64,000 nt of DNA from Reyranella humidisoli (GCF_019039055.1 NZ_JAHOPB010000001.1:2578001-2642000), one strand, 5' to 3'; shown: positions 27,081 through 35,695, counted from the first letter of the stretch. Numbers and translations: made by a program. Notes: generated from the sequence alone by a model not told the origin.

Positions 27081-27707
27081 TCAGGCTCGCCGGCCGATCT
27101 TCGGTTCGGTTCCCGCGAGCAGGCGCGCGACGTTGGCGCGATGCAGAACGATCACGTAGAGGCCGCCCGCGATGACGAGCAGGCGATAGGGCAGCGGCTC
27201 CGGTAGCAGGCAGACGAGGAGGGCGGCGGTCGCGGCGGCCAGCATCGAGGCCAGCGACACGATGCGCACGACCGCCAGCACGAGCAGGAACACGAAGGCC
27301 GCGCCGAGTCCGACGGGCCAGGCGAGTGCCAGCAGCACGCCGAGCCCCGTCGCCGCCGACTTGCCGCCGGTGAAGCCCAGCCACAGCGAGCGGCTGTGTC
27401 CCAGCAGCACCGCGAGTCCGCACAGGCAGACGGCCCACGCGACGCCGTCCGCCGGAACGCCGAGCCAGGGGTAGAACCAGCGCGCGAACAGGATGGCGGC
27501 CACGCCCTTCAGCACGTCGACCAGCAGCACCACCAGCGCCGGTCCCTTGCCCAGCGTGCGCAACACGTTGGTGGCCCCGGTGGAACGCGAGCCATGCTCG
27601 CGAATGTCGATGCCGCGAAGCATCTTGCCCGCGAGATAGCCGGTGGGCGTCGCGCCCAGCAGATAGGCGACGGCCACGCCGGCGAAGCAGGTTAGCCAGA
27701 AGATCAT
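27081..27707 (-). CDS. plsY: Glycerol-3-phosphate acyltransferase PlsY
   Basis: A 208-residue inner-membrane enzyme that moves an acyl group from acyl-phosphate to glycerol 3-phosphate, the first step of phospholipid synthesis with PlsX. All three PlsY motifs are present: GSRSTGATNVLRTLGKGPAL near residue 39 (motif 1), GHSRSLWLGFTGGKSAATGL near 97-116 (motif 2, G-H-x-W/F..F.GGK..AT) and HRANVARLLAGTEPKIG at the C-terminus (motif 3, HR.NI.RL..G.E). Five to six membrane helices. I chose ATG 27707; the frame is open to 27800 but that stretch is not membrane-like. Convergent with the spermidine-synthase-like gene. Confidence 0.92.
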   Translation of the reverse strand: MIFWLTCFAGVAVAYLLGATPTGYLAGKMLRGIDIREHGSRSTGATNVLRTLGKGPALVVLLVDVLKGVAAILFARWFYPWLGVPADGVAWAVCLCGLAVLLGHSRSLWLGFTGGKSAATGLGVLLALAWPVGLGAAFVFLLVLAVVRIVSLASMLAAATAALLVCLLPEPLPYRLLVIAGGLYVIVLHRANVARLLAGTEPKIGRRA

Positions 27708-27871
27708 CGGGCGGATGTGGATTCGTGCATGAAATTGCTCCGTGGAATTATCCTGTTTGCCGAATGTCGCGATCCGCCGCCAGTCGCTTGCCGGCTTCAC
27801 ACCTCCTGAATTAGGGTGCCGCCCACAAGATCAGGGGTCGGGAAGGCCCTGCAGATCAGGGAGGAAGTTTG

Positions 27872-28861
27872 ATGCGTAATCCGACACGGCGCGGGCTCAT
27901 TGTTGCGGGTGCGGGCGTTCTTGCGGCGCCATCGATTCTCGGTTCGTCTGCATGGGCGCAGGGTGCGTTTCCCAACAAGCCGATCCGCATCGTCGTGCCC
28001 TATCCGGCGGGCGGGCAGACCGACGGCATCGCGCGGGTCTATGGCGAGTATCTCGGCCGCAAGCTCGGCACCTCGGTGGTGGTCGAGAACAAGGGCGGCG
28101 CTGGCGGCACGATCGGCGTGGCCGAGGTGAAGCGCGCGCCGCCGGACGGCTACACCGTCCTCTGCACCATCTCCTCGTCGCTGATCCAGAACCGGGTCAC
28201 GGTGAAGGACCTGCCCTACGATCCGGAGAAGGACTTCACCTATCTCGCCATGACGACCAGCCTCGGCGGTCCCGTCGTCGCGGCCGAGAAGACCGGTGCG
28301 ACCAACCTCAAGCAGTTCGTCGAGTATGCCAAGAAGGTCGACAAGCTGAACTTCGGCGCCTACGGGCCGGGCTCGACGCCGCAGATGCTGATCGAGACGA
28401 TGGCCAAGCAGTACGGGTTCAAGGTCGAGGTCGTGCAGTATCGCGGCGAGGCGGCGATGTTCGCCGACGTCGCGGCCCAGGCACTCGACGGCGGGGCAGG
28501 CAGTCCGGCCGGTGCGGCGGCGGTGATCGCCTCCGGCAAGGGCAAGGCCATCGCCATGATGGGCGACCGTCTGCCGGCCTTTCCCGGCGTGGCGACGATG
28601 ACGGAGCAGGGCGCGGTCGGCGGCTTCTACGAGACGCGCGCCTTCGCCGTCTTCGCGGTCCCGGTCGCGACGCCCAAGGACGTCTCCAAGAAGCTGGCCG
28701 ACACACTGTTCGAAGCCGGCACCGACGAGAAGGTGAAGGCGCTGATGGCCAACTATCTGATCGTCGGCCCCCTCGACATGGAAGCGACCAACAAGGTCTT
28801 CCAGCGCGACACCAAGATCATGCTCGAGGTGATGAAGGAGATCGGTATCAAGGCCGAGTAA
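27872..28861 (+). CDS. Tripartite tricarboxylate transporter-type substrate-binding protein (Bug/TctC family)
   Basis: A 329-residue periplasmic binding protein. The N-terminus MRNPTRRGLIVAGAGVLAAP has a Tat-like leader, cut near SAWAQG. The Bug pattern follows: FPNKPIRIVVPYPAGGQTDG, then VVENKGGAGGTIGVAEVKRA and PPDGYTVL. The family binds small carboxylates, amides or aromatics; no TctA/TctB membrane genes are nearby, as is usual for orphan Bug receptors. GGGAGGA lies 7 bases before the ATG at 27872. A hairpin made of CGGCCGCGCGAAGCGCGGCCG follows its stop at 28863-28883. Confidence 0.9.
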   Translation: MRNPTRRGLIVAGAGVLAAPSILGSSAWAQGAFPNKPIRIVVPYPAGGQTDGIARVYGEYLGRKLGTSVVVENKGGAGGTIGVAEVKRAPPDGYTVLCTISSSLIQNRVTVKDLPYDPEKDFTYLAMTTSLGGPVVAAEKTGATNLKQFVEYAKKVDKLNFGAYGPGSTPQMLIETMAKQYGFKVEVVQYRGEAAMFADVAAQALDGGAGSPAGAAAVIASGKGKAIAMMGDRLPAFPGVATMTEQGAVGGFYETRAFAVFAVPVATPKDVSKKLADTLFEAGTDEKVKALMANYLIVGPLDMEATNKVFQRDTKIMLEVMKEIGIKAE

Positions 28862-28862
28862 T

Positions 28863-28883
28863 CGGCCGCGCGAAGCGCGGCCG
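28863..28883 (+). terminator. GC-rich hairpin after the Bug gene
   Basis: CGGCCGCGCGAAGCGCGGCCG, a perfect 9-bp stem with a GAA-type loop, starts one base after the stop codon. No U-run follows, so intrinsic termination is uncertain. The same core hairpin GGCCGCGCGAAGCGCGGCC also occurs at 34811-34829, next to another family C element. Confidence 0.5.
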
Positions 28884-28888
28884 GAGGA

Positions 28889-28924
28889 GCGTCAGGAGCT
28901 TGCCTTCGGCAAGCTCCGGGAGCG
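28889..28924. repeat. Dispersed 36-bp palindromic element, family C, copy 1
   Basis: GCGTCAGGA-GCTTGCC-TTC-GGCAAGC-TCCGGGAGCG. Ends GCGTCAGGA and TCCGGGAGCG are shared with copies at 29817, 34774 and 61632. The inner stem (GCTTGCC/GGCAAGC) differs from the CATTGCC/GGCAATG of copy 2, yet stays fully paired. Confidence 0.8.
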
Positions 28925-28964
28925 CCGCCCGGTGTTGAGACAACGCTCAAACGGAAGGCCTGCT

Positions 28965-29228
28965 ATGGGATGGCACGACACCCTGGCGGCGAAGTCCGCG
29001 CAGATGGGCAAGACCTCCGCGGAGTTCAGAGCCGGCGCCCGGCGAAAGCTCAAGGCCACCGCGCTCTTTCTCGTCGTCGCGGTCGTCGTCGGCTACTTCG
29101 TGGGCTGGCTGTGGGCCCTGCTGCCGGGACTCGTGGCGGCGTGGTCGGCGTTGCAACTCCTGAGCGCGACCCTGATTGCGTCGCGGCTGGAAGCCATCGA
29201 AAGGCAGGCATCACCCGATCGTTCGTGA
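28965..29228 (+). CDS. Small membrane protein, 87 aa
   Basis: A basic N-terminal region (MGWHDTLAAKSAQMGKTSAE) is followed by one long hydrophobic stretch (residues about 31-62, ATALFLVVAVVVGYFVGWLW and ALLPGLVAAWSALQLLSATL) and a short charged tail. GGAAGG lies 8 bases before the ATG. The PEBP-type gene begins 46 bases downstream on the same strand, so they may share a transcript. No family recognised. Confidence 0.55.
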   Translation: MGWHDTLAAKSAQMGKTSAEFRAGARRKLKATALFLVVAVVVGYFVGWLWALLPGLVAAWSALQLLSATLIASRLEAIERQASPDRS

Positions 29229-29274
29229 CATCATCGCGTCACCAGATTCAGCAACAGCGAAGGAACGCAGGACC

Positions 29275-29781
29275 ATGGCATTCACTCTGACCAGCGACAG
29301 CTTCAAGGAAGGCGCCGCCCTCGGCATGGAGCACATCCTGTCGGCCGAGTACGGCTTCGGCTGCGGCGGCGGCAACAAGTCGCCGCATCTGCGCTGGTCG
29401 GGTGCGCCCGAGGGTACGAAGAGCTTCGCGGTGCATTGCTTCGATCCCGACGCGCCGACGGGCTCGGGCTTCTGGCACTGGGTGGTGGTGAACATCCCCG
29501 CCGGCACGACCGAACTGGCGCTCGACGCCGGCAACCCCAAGGCGGGCCTTCTGCCGAAGGGCGCGCTGCAGACCCGCACCGACTTCGGCGCGCCGGGCTA
29601 TGGCGGGCCGTGCCCGCCGCCGGGCCACGGCCCGCACCGCTATGTGTTCACGGTGTTCGCGGTGAAGGAAGAGACGCTGCCGGTGGCGGCCGATACGTCG
29701 GCGGCGATCGTCGGCTTCCAACTGCACTTCAATACTCTGGCCAAGGCCGCGCTGACCGGGAAGTTTGAGCGGACGGCTTAA
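29275..29781 (+). CDS. YbhB/YbcL family PEBP (Raf-kinase-inhibitor-like) protein
   Basis: A 168-residue phosphatidylethanolamine-binding-protein fold. Family marks: NKSPHLRWSGAPEGTKSFAV (GxNxSPxLxWxxxP), CFDPDAPTGSGFWHWVVVNI (DPDAP and HWVVxNIP, near residue 60-80), GAPGYGGPCPPPGHGPHRYV (G.....GYGGPCPP.G..H.Y) and FTVFAVKE. Its biochemical job in bacteria is unknown. The leading in-frame codons to 29176 cover the end of the preceding gene, so I use the ATG at 29275. The stop codon sits inside a perfect palindrome (29775-29811). Confidence 0.92.
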   Translation: MAFTLTSDSFKEGAALGMEHILSAEYGFGCGGGNKSPHLRWSGAPEGTKSFAVHCFDPDAPTGSGFWHWVVVNIPAGTTELALDAGNPKAGLLPKGALQTRTDFGAPGYGGPCPPPGHGPHRYVFTVFAVKEETLPVAADTSAAIVGFQLHFNTLAKAALTGKFERTA

Positions 29782-29811
29782 GCGAGCCGGCGGAGCCGGC
29801 TCGCTTAAGCC
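29775..29811 (+). terminator. Perfect 17-bp hairpin spanning the stop codon
   Basis: GGCTTAAGCGAGCCGGC-GGA-GCCGGCTCGCTTAAGCC; the TAA stop of the PEBP gene (29779-29781) is inside the left arm. The family C element at 29817 follows 5 bases later. Lacks a T-run, so termination would depend on the hairpin alone or on Rho. Confidence 0.65.
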
Positions 29812-30020
29812 GGCGAGCGTCAGGACATTGCCAACGGCAATGTCCGGGAGCGACGTATGGCTCTCTCAGCCACTCGGACTCTTTGACGCCCATCCCCCGC
29901 GCAAGCCGGGGGAAGAGACTGAGCGCATGGCAGCACCGAGCGGCGCTCCCGGACATTGCTGCGCTTGGCGGCTTGTAACCAAGCCGCGACCTGACGCTCT
30001 ACGGCCGAGCATCGCTCGGC
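29782..30020. other. Intergenic spacer between convergent genes, built from repeats
   Basis: After the 17-bp hairpin comes family C copy 2 (29817-29852). Around 29941-30000 is a part-copy: CGCTCCCGGACATTGC at about 29944-29959, then an unrelated hairpin (GGCGGCTTGTAACCAAGCCGC) and CTGACGCTC. Last, the palindrome GGCCGAGC-ATC-GCTCGGCC at about 30002-30020 abuts the sulfatase stop. No gene is supported here. Confidence 0.65.
29817..29852. repeat. Dispersed 36-bp palindromic element, family C, copy 2
   Basis: GCGTCAGGA-CATTGCC-AAC-GGCAATG-TCCGGGAGCG. The ends match copy 1 (28889-28924) exactly. Inner stem differs in both arms at matching positions, keeping the pairing. Length is identical to copy 1. 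Confidence 0.85.
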
Positions 30021-31820
30021 CTAGCGCTCGTCCAACGGCGGAAAAGCCCACTTCCCGTCCCGGATCGGCAGGAACGATCCGTCATCGACGCCGACCTCCT
30101 CGGCGATGCGCTCGTTCGTCACCTGGTTGAGCGCCAGGATGAGGTCGCCGTTTTTCTTCGGGTCGAGCGCCAGGTTGGTCATCTCGTCGGGATCGGCCTG
30201 CAGGTCGTAGACCTCGAGGTCGTTCTTCGCGAGCAGCTCCTCCATCGTCTTCGGCGTGTTGAACAGGACAGGCGAGAAATAGCGCGAGAAGCGATGGCGG
30301 CCGTCGAAGATGCTGCGGATCGACGTCCGGTTCCGGAAGTCCGGCGGATGCCCCGCCAGCATCATTTCCTGCTGCGCCGGTGGCTTGGTCCTGTAGGTGC
30401 GCGTGTCGATCGTCATCGTGGCCCATGAGGGGTCCGTATAGGACAGCATGTCGAAATTGAAGAGAGCGGCCGGTCGCACGGCCTTCTCTCCCGCGGCGTC
30501 CGAGTCGCGCAGCAGCGCGGAGAAGTCCTTGCCCGGCAATCCCTCGCCGGCACGGGCGCGGGCGGCGCCGTCCTTGCCGGTGAGCGCCAGGATCGTCGGC
30601 GTGAGGTCGAGCTGCGAGGTCAGCGCCTGGCATTGCTTGCCGCCCGCGAGAGCCGGATGGACGATCATGAGCGGCAGGTGGTTCTGTTGCCGGTAGGCGG
30701 TGGTGCCCTTGCCGCGCATCTGGTGGTTGCCGCCCAACTCGCCATGATCCGCCGTGAAGACGACGATGGTGTTCCGCGCCATACCGTTGTCGTCGAGCGC
30801 CTGCATCAGCCGCTCCACCTTGCGGTCGCAATCGCGGATGGCGTTGAAGTAGTAGTTGCGCAGGGCGCGCCAGCGCCGGTCCTCGTCCGGCCAGGCGCCC
30901 ACCAGCAGGTCGATCGATTGCTGGTAGTAGAGGTGCGCCTTCGGCCGCCCCGGCGCATCGAGCGGCTGGTGTCGGCTCGCGGGCAGCGGCACGCCGTCCC
31001 AGGTCGCGCGGTAGAGTTCGTCGTCCGGGGCGCGGGCGATGCCGAACGCATGGCGCTTGCCCTGGATGTTCTCGCTGCCGATGTCGGAGTCGAAGTACAT
31101 CGTGTCGTGCGGGTTCACGAAATTGACGGCGAGGTACCAGGGCTGGCCCTTGGTGCGCAGCGCCTGCGCTTCCGTCCGCAGCCACGAGATCGCCGTCGCC
31201 AGCGTGCCGTCGTCGTAGGAATAGCCGCCCAGGGTTCCGTCGATCATGTCGCCGATGCCGAAGAAGTCCTGGAAGCCGTAGGACTGCAGGGTCTTGCGAT
31301 AGTCGAGCAGCGGCGCGTCGACCGGCTTGTCGTTGAGATCGAGGTTCGCCGAGAGATGCCACTTGCCCTGATACGCGGCGTGATATCCCAGCTCGGCGAG
31401 CCGGTGGCCGATCGTCTTGATCTTCGTCGAGAGGTCGCGTTGCCAGATGGAGTTAAGGTTGTCGGCGATGCCGGTGTGCTGGATGTGCTGGCCGGTATAG
31501 ACGACCGAGCGCGCCGAGGAGCAGACGCAGGAGGCCGCCTGGTGATTGAGGAAGGTGATGGCCTTCTTCTTGATCGCCTCGCGCCCCGGCACGGGGAACG
31601 GCCAGGTCGGGAAGAAGTGCTCCTGGTCGACCAGCACGAATAGAATGTTGTAGCCGGCGGGCATCGCGGCGCTCGAAGAAGTACCCGGCGTCGCTGGGCT
31701 CGGAGCTTGCGCCTGGGCGATCCGTCCAGCGAGCAAGGTCGACCCGAGCAGGGCCGCGCCTGAGGCCATCGCCGTGCGGCGCGACGAAGTGGACGAATCG
31801 TCCTGGGGTCGTTTCGCCAT
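30021..31820 (-). CDS. Tat-exported sulfatase-family hydrolase (599 aa)
   Basis: Alkaline-phosphatase-superfamily enzyme. The leader has a twin arginine (SSRRTAMASGAALLG) and is cut after AQAQA near residue 39. The metal site opens with NILFVLVDQEHFF near 58. The position of the formylglycine precursor reads CVCSSARSVVYTGQ: Cys100-Ser-Ser-Ala-Arg104 in place of the standard C-x-P-x-R, so the Pro is missing. Further marks are YQGKWHLS (GKWH), NIVVFTADHGELGGNHQMRG-like TADHGELGG near 345 and KG. It may cleave sulfate or phosphate esters; the atypical activation motif leaves this open. The stop abuts a palindrome. Confidence 0.85.
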   Translation of the reverse strand: MAKRPQDDSSTSSRRTAMASGAALLGSTLLAGRIAQAQAPSPATPGTSSSAAMPAGYNILFVLVDQEHFFPTWPFPVPGREAIKKKAITFLNHQAASCVCSSARSVVYTGQHIQHTGIADNLNSIWQRDLSTKIKTIGHRLAELGYHAAYQGKWHLSANLDLNDKPVDAPLLDYRKTLQSYGFQDFFGIGDMIDGTLGGYSYDDGTLATAISWLRTEAQALRTKGQPWYLAVNFVNPHDTMYFDSDIGSENIQGKRHAFGIARAPDDELYRATWDGVPLPASRHQPLDAPGRPKAHLYYQQSIDLLVGAWPDEDRRWRALRNYYFNAIRDCDRKVERLMQALDDNGMARNTIVVFTADHGELGGNHQMRGKGTTAYRQQNHLPLMIVHPALAGGKQCQALTSQLDLTPTILALTGKDGAARARAGEGLPGKDFSALLRDSDAAGEKAVRPAALFNFDMLSYTDPSWATMTIDTRTYRTKPPAQQEMMLAGHPPDFRNRTSIRSIFDGRHRFSRYFSPVLFNTPKTMEELLAKNDLEVYDLQADPDEMTNLALDPKKNGDLILALNQVTNERIAEEVGVDDGSFLPIRDGKWAFPPLDER

Positions 31821-32085
31821 CCTGCTGCTGCTCCGGCATGTAGAGACTCAGAATGCTACGCGAGCCACGCGGTCGAAGGCCATCGCTTATCTCACTTCGC
31901 GTTGCCCGTAGTCTGCCCGCACCATGCTGGGGGAGTTCGAGAGCATGGCTCGCCATGCGCCTCACCGCGGAGGCGAACGACGCGCGCACCGCCGCGTTGC
32001 GTGCGCGCCGACACGGTTCGCCAGCCTGGTCGCGATCGCGCCGCCTCGTGGGTCACGCCAGGGAGCGCACGTGATGCGCTCGCCC

Positions 32086-33519
32086 TCAATAAAGGCTGAG
32101 CTTGTAGTTCAGCACCACGCGCAGTTCCTCGCCGTTGGTGACGGCGCCGCCCTGCCAAATCGTGAAGCGGCCGTACTGCACGCGGAACCACAGTCCCTGC
32201 AGGCGGTCGTGGTCGGGCCGCCAGTCGACGTGGATATCCCATTCGCTCTCGACCAGCGGCGGGCCGGCGGCGGCGGCGCTGGTCCAGCCGTTGAAGAAGT
32301 GCGTGGAGACGGCGGCCGGCAGGCCGAGCCCGATCAGGCTGTGCGACAGGCCGACCATCACCGCCTGCTCGCCGGCGCGCTGGAAGTTCTGGATCAGCGC
32401 GCTGGTGTAGAACGGGCTGGCGCTCCACGGCGTCAGGATGCCGAGGCCCGGGCCGGTGACGGAGTATCCCAGGGTGAGGATGCCGTTGTTGTAACCGAGA
32501 TCGACCTTCGCACCGAACTCGCTGGTGGCGAAGGGCGTGCCGCCGTTCATCTGCGACAGGCCGGTGCTGTTCTGGGTGACGAACTGCGCGGCGGCCAGCG
32601 TCGAGAAGCCGCCGCCGAAATCATGGCCGATCTTGCCCTCGCCGTAGAAGATGTTGAGCAGGTCCTGGCTGTAATAGTTGATGGCGCCGAGACGGGCCGG
32701 CCCCCAGCTCAGCAGGCCGCCCAGCACGCCCACGCCGGCATTCGAGGCCGGAACGCCGGCCGCGCTCGCCATCGACTGGAAGGTAATCGCATCGCGCGGC
32801 TTGATGGCGTCGATGAATCCGCCGCCGTAGCGGAAGCTGGGACCGCCGCCCAACGTGCCGTCGCCGCCCAGCGTGCCGCTCACCGTGTAGCCGGAGAAGG
32901 TCTGGGGAGCCATGCGGTTGTCGTGCGGTCCCAGGAACGGCGTGTTGTAGAGATAGCGGCCGAGCGTGATCCGGTGGTCGTCGAACAGGTGCGCCTGGCC
33001 GTAGAGCTGGCCGAACACCGCGAAGCCCTGCTGGTCGGGCAGCAGCAGCCCGGTGTTGCCGTATTGCGCCGGCGCGATCACCGGAAACGAGGTGTAGAGC
33101 ACCGCGCCCAGGGTCACGAGGTCGAACAGCTTGCCTGTCTCGGCCGAGACCGAGCCGCCGCTCGCCCAGGCCTGCTCCATCGTGCTGCTGGCCGGCGAAC
33201 TCGACACATAGTCGCGGAAGTAGCTGCGCGCCTCGAAGCTCACGCGGGAATCGCGCAGGAAAGCCGGCGTGTCCTTCCACTTTTCGCGCACTTCCGGGAA
33301 CGCGGTCAGCGGCGGCGGCTTTGGCGGCACGAAGATACGCTCGATCGCGGTCAGGTCCTCGGCGGGCGTCCGCGGGATCGGATATTCCTGCTTGCTGTTC
33401 TGCGCGAGCGCGCTGCCGGGCAAAGCCAGCGTCGCCGCGACGAGCCCCGCGGCGGCGAGGATCGAAGCGGAGGCCCGGTGCAGGTGCCTGGTCTTCCTCA
33501 AGAGTCCTCTCCGTTCCAT
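32086..33519 (-). CDS. OprD-like outer-membrane porin (477 aa)
   Basis: Exported beta-barrel protein. A basic leader (MERRGLLRKTRHLHRASASI) and hydrophobic core precede cleavage at ALPGSALAQN near residue 38. The mature part alternates aromatic and polar residues, with repeated Gly/Tyr turns (SYFRDYVSSS, GQLYGQAHLFDDHRITLGRY). It ends in Leu-Tyr (VVLNYKLSLY), the terminal aromatic expected for BAM-assembled barrels. The OprD family includes porins for small solutes; the substrate is unknown. Three starts are possible (ATG 33519, ATG 33546 and TTG 33503); 33519 gives the best leader. The 265-base gap to the sulfatase gene holds no recognised gene. Confidence 0.78.
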   Translation of the reverse strand: MERRGLLRKTRHLHRASASILAAAGLVAATLALPGSALAQNSKQEYPIPRTPAEDLTAIERIFVPPKPPPLTAFPEVREKWKDTPAFLRDSRVSFEARSYFRDYVSSSPASSTMEQAWASGGSVSAETGKLFDLVTLGAVLYTSFPVIAPAQYGNTGLLLPDQQGFAVFGQLYGQAHLFDDHRITLGRYLYNTPFLGPHDNRMAPQTFSGYTVSGTLGGDGTLGGGPSFRYGGGFIDAIKPRDAITFQSMASAAGVPASNAGVGVLGGLLSWGPARLGAINYYSQDLLNIFYGEGKIGHDFGGGFSTLAAAQFVTQNSTGLSQMNGGTPFATSEFGAKVDLGYNNGILTLGYSVTGPGLGILTPWSASPFYTSALIQNFQRAGEQAVMVGLSHSLIGLGLPAAVSTHFFNGWTSAAAAGPPLVESEWDIHVDWRPDHDRLQGLWFRVQYGRFTIWQGGAVTNGEELRVVLNYKLSLY

Positions 33520-33701
33520 GTCCTGCGGCCGCCTTGCCGCATGCATGACCGAACTCTCAAGTTGGATCGACTGGGACGGCACGAACTTCTTCCATCGTTC
33601 TGAGCGCCGATATTCAAGCACGGATCACACGTCGATGAATCGTGAAATAAATGAAGGGCAGAATGGATGATCGATACCAGGCCTGACTGTCGATGCGAGG
33701 G

Positions 33702-34694
33702 TCAGGTGATGTAGACCTGAGTGCGATGGTAGTTGAGATAGGATCGTTGGTTATCAGAGAAGCCCTGTGCAAGCCACGGCATCGGCGCTTCTGAGAAGCC
33801 GAGCTGCTTCCAAGCATGCTCGCCAAGGCCGAGACGGCGAAGGTCATTCTGGTCGAAGCGGGGCGATACGCGGACCTCGCCGCTGTCCTCGAAGGAGATG
33901 AAACCGCGATCGAACAGCAGGTCGGCATCGGGCGTCAGGAGAAGGCCGTTCGCACCGTCGAGCCGCTGTTCGGGCGTCTCGCATGACCGCCAAGGCCTGA
34001 TATGGCTGGCGATCAGCAGCGCGGGATTGGTGATGCCGGTGAGCCGACAGGCTTTCTCCACCTTCTGCACGTTGGAGCGGAACGTGCCCTGTCCCCGACG
34101 CGCCTGGATCGTGGCGTTGCGAATCGTATCGCCGAGGGTCAGGTTGCTGCGAATATCGGCTTCGATGCGGTCGTCGAGTTCTTCGGCGACATTCTGAAAC
34201 GTCAGCCGATTCGCGCCGCCGGATTCGAGGCGAACGTCGTCGATATGTGTATACGCTCTGACAACGTCGTAGATTTCCCTCGAGATGGCGGCCAGATAGA
34301 CGCCCTGATTGCCCTTGCCCGTTGCCGGCCGAATAGGAGAATACTTTTCCGGCAGCAGCGGGCCGATCAGGTGCAACAGGTCGCGCGGGCGGATGGGTGA
34401 ATCGAGCCGCGTCCAGAACACCGGCAGCAGCCAGCCTTCGTTGCTCCAGTACGATCCCGTCGAGCCAAATTCGGAAGGCTTCGGCGCCGTAAAGGCGAAA
34501 TCCGCGACCCGTCCGACATAGCGGATGAGCTGGTTCGCATAGGAGAGGACGATATCTCCGGGATTGGCCGCGCGCATATTGTCGTAGAAGCGATTGCGGA
34601 CACCGTTCTTCGAGGTTTTCGGCGACCATAGGTACTGGTGTTCAATCTCCTGATTGAACGTCTGCTTGTGATTGACCCACCAGAATTGGCGCAT
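33702..34694 (-). CDS. HNH endonuclease with N-terminal PUA/EVE-like domain (330 aa)
   Basis: Two-part nuclease. Residues 1-150 carry a PUA/EVE-like domain marked by WWVNHKQTFNQEIEHQYLWS and ANPGDIVLSYANQLIRYVGR (a PGD-type strand followed by aromatic residues). The C-terminal part has the HNH core: LIASHIRPWRSC (His231), RLDGANGLLL (Asn249), TPDADLLFDRGFISF (Asp256/261). This architecture is typical of restriction-like HNH enzymes that read modified or hemimethylated DNA. No methylase lies beside it. The lower GC content suggests acquisition. No paired gene on the same strand is within 200 bases. Confidence 0.82.
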   Translation of the reverse strand: MRQFWWVNHKQTFNQEIEHQYLWSPKTSKNGVRNRFYDNMRAANPGDIVLSYANQLIRYVGRVADFAFTAPKPSEFGSTGSYWSNEGWLLPVFWTRLDSPIRPRDLLHLIGPLLPEKYSPIRPATGKGNQGVYLAAISREIYDVVRAYTHIDDVRLESGGANRLTFQNVAEELDDRIEADIRSNLTLGDTIRNATIQARRGQGTFRSNVQKVEKACRLTGITNPALLIASHIRPWRSCETPEQRLDGANGLLLTPDADLLFDRGFISFEDSGEVRVSPRFDQNDLRRLGLGEHAWKQLGFSEAPMPWLAQGFSDNQRSYLNYHRTQVYIT

Positions 34695-34773
34695 GCGGAT
34701 AGCAATCTAGCCGCTGTAAGGGGCAGCGACCAGGTGGGAGGTACTGGCTGGCCGTGTGGCGGCACCTCGCGGG

Positions 34774-34806
34774 CGCTCCCGGACATTGCTGCGCATGTCC
34801 TGACGC
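34774..34806. repeat. Dispersed palindromic element, family C, copy 3 (inverted)
   Basis: Reads CGCTCCCGGA-CATTGC-TGC-GCATG-TCCTGACGC, the inverse orientation of copies 1 and 2, with one base missing from the right inner arm. Immediately downstream is the hairpin GGCCGCGCGAAGCGCGGCC (34811-34829), which also lies near copy 1. No gene is seen between the HNH gene and 34926. Confidence 0.7.
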
Positions 34807-34925
34807 CCCAGGGGCCGCGCGAAGCGCGGCCCGCAAATCCCCCTTTCGCTCGGGCGGCGTGCTGGGCATAAGCGGGGTGCGGGGGAGGGCCGGTCTGCGG
34901 TCTTCGCGCTGGATAGGGAACGGAA

Positions 34926-35687
34926 ATGACGGCGCTGTGGGGGGAACGCAGGACTCACGTCCTCAGGCTTGTCGCGACGGTCGCGACCGCAGCGCTGGCG
35001 GCGGCCTGTGCGAGCGGCGGCGAGTCCTACCAGGCCGAGGCCATGCAGGCGTCCGACAAGGGCGATCTCAAGACCGCCACCAGCCTCGCCCAGAAGGAAG
35101 TCGACAAGTATTCGGCGTCCGACCAGTGCTCGTCCGCCACCAACTACAATTGCGGCACGCTGGCGCTCGCCTATTCGAGTCTCGCCGAGTACCAGATCCG
35201 CAGCGGCGACCGGGCCGCCGGCGAGCGCAGCTTCGACCGCGCCAAGGGGGCGCTGCAGCTCGTGGCGAAGGACAACAAGCCGAGCGCCACCGGCATGGTC
35301 TATCGCGACGTGTCCGAGGCCTACTGGAAGGCCGGCGACAAGTCGCGCGCGATCGCCGTCTTCCGCGAGGGCACGACCCGCGGCGCCGACGAGTGGCTCT
35401 ATACCTCCTCCGCCGCCAAGGCCGTCGCAGAGCAGGAAGGCCGGCCCGCGACGCCGCCGCCCGGCACCGCGCCCGCCGGCAGCCCGCCCGCGTCCGCCGC
35501 ACCCGGTGCTGCCCCTGGTGCCACCCGCCGTGCCGCTGCTGGCGCGACCCCGGCCGGGCCGGCCGATGCCGACGTCCGGGTGCTGCCCACGCGCGTCAAC
35601 GATCCCGCCGTTCGGCCGAGCCAGGTCAACGATCCAATGGTCGGCGGACCCTCGCCGCTGGCGCCCAGCCCGCTCTCGACCCGCTGA
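34926..35687 (+). CDS. TPR-like lipoprotein (253 aa)
   Basis: Exported and lipid-anchored: LRLVATVATAALAAACASGG has a lipobox LAAAC, with Cys28 the likely lipid site. The mature part starts with helical pairs resembling tetratricopeptide repeats (residues 30-150: MQASDKGDLKTATSLAQKEV, LALAYSSLAEYQIRSGDRAA, DVSEAYWKAGDKSRAIAVFR). It ends in a long Pro/Ala-rich, probably disordered region of about 80 residues with VLPTRVNDPAVRPSQVNDPM. Role unknown; such proteins often scaffold envelope complexes. The c-type cytochrome gene is convergent 8 bases beyond its stop. Confidence 0.75.
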   Translation: MTALWGERRTHVLRLVATVATAALAAACASGGESYQAEAMQASDKGDLKTATSLAQKEVDKYSASDQCSSATNYNCGTLALAYSSLAEYQIRSGDRAAGERSFDRAKGALQLVAKDNKPSATGMVYRDVSEAYWKAGDKSRAIAVFREGTTRGADEWLYTSSAAKAVAEQEGRPATPPPGTAPAGSPPASAAPGAAPGATRRAAAGATPAGPADADVRVLPTRVNDPAVRPSQVNDPMVGGPSPLAPSPLSTR

Positions 35688-35695
35688 AGACCCGC

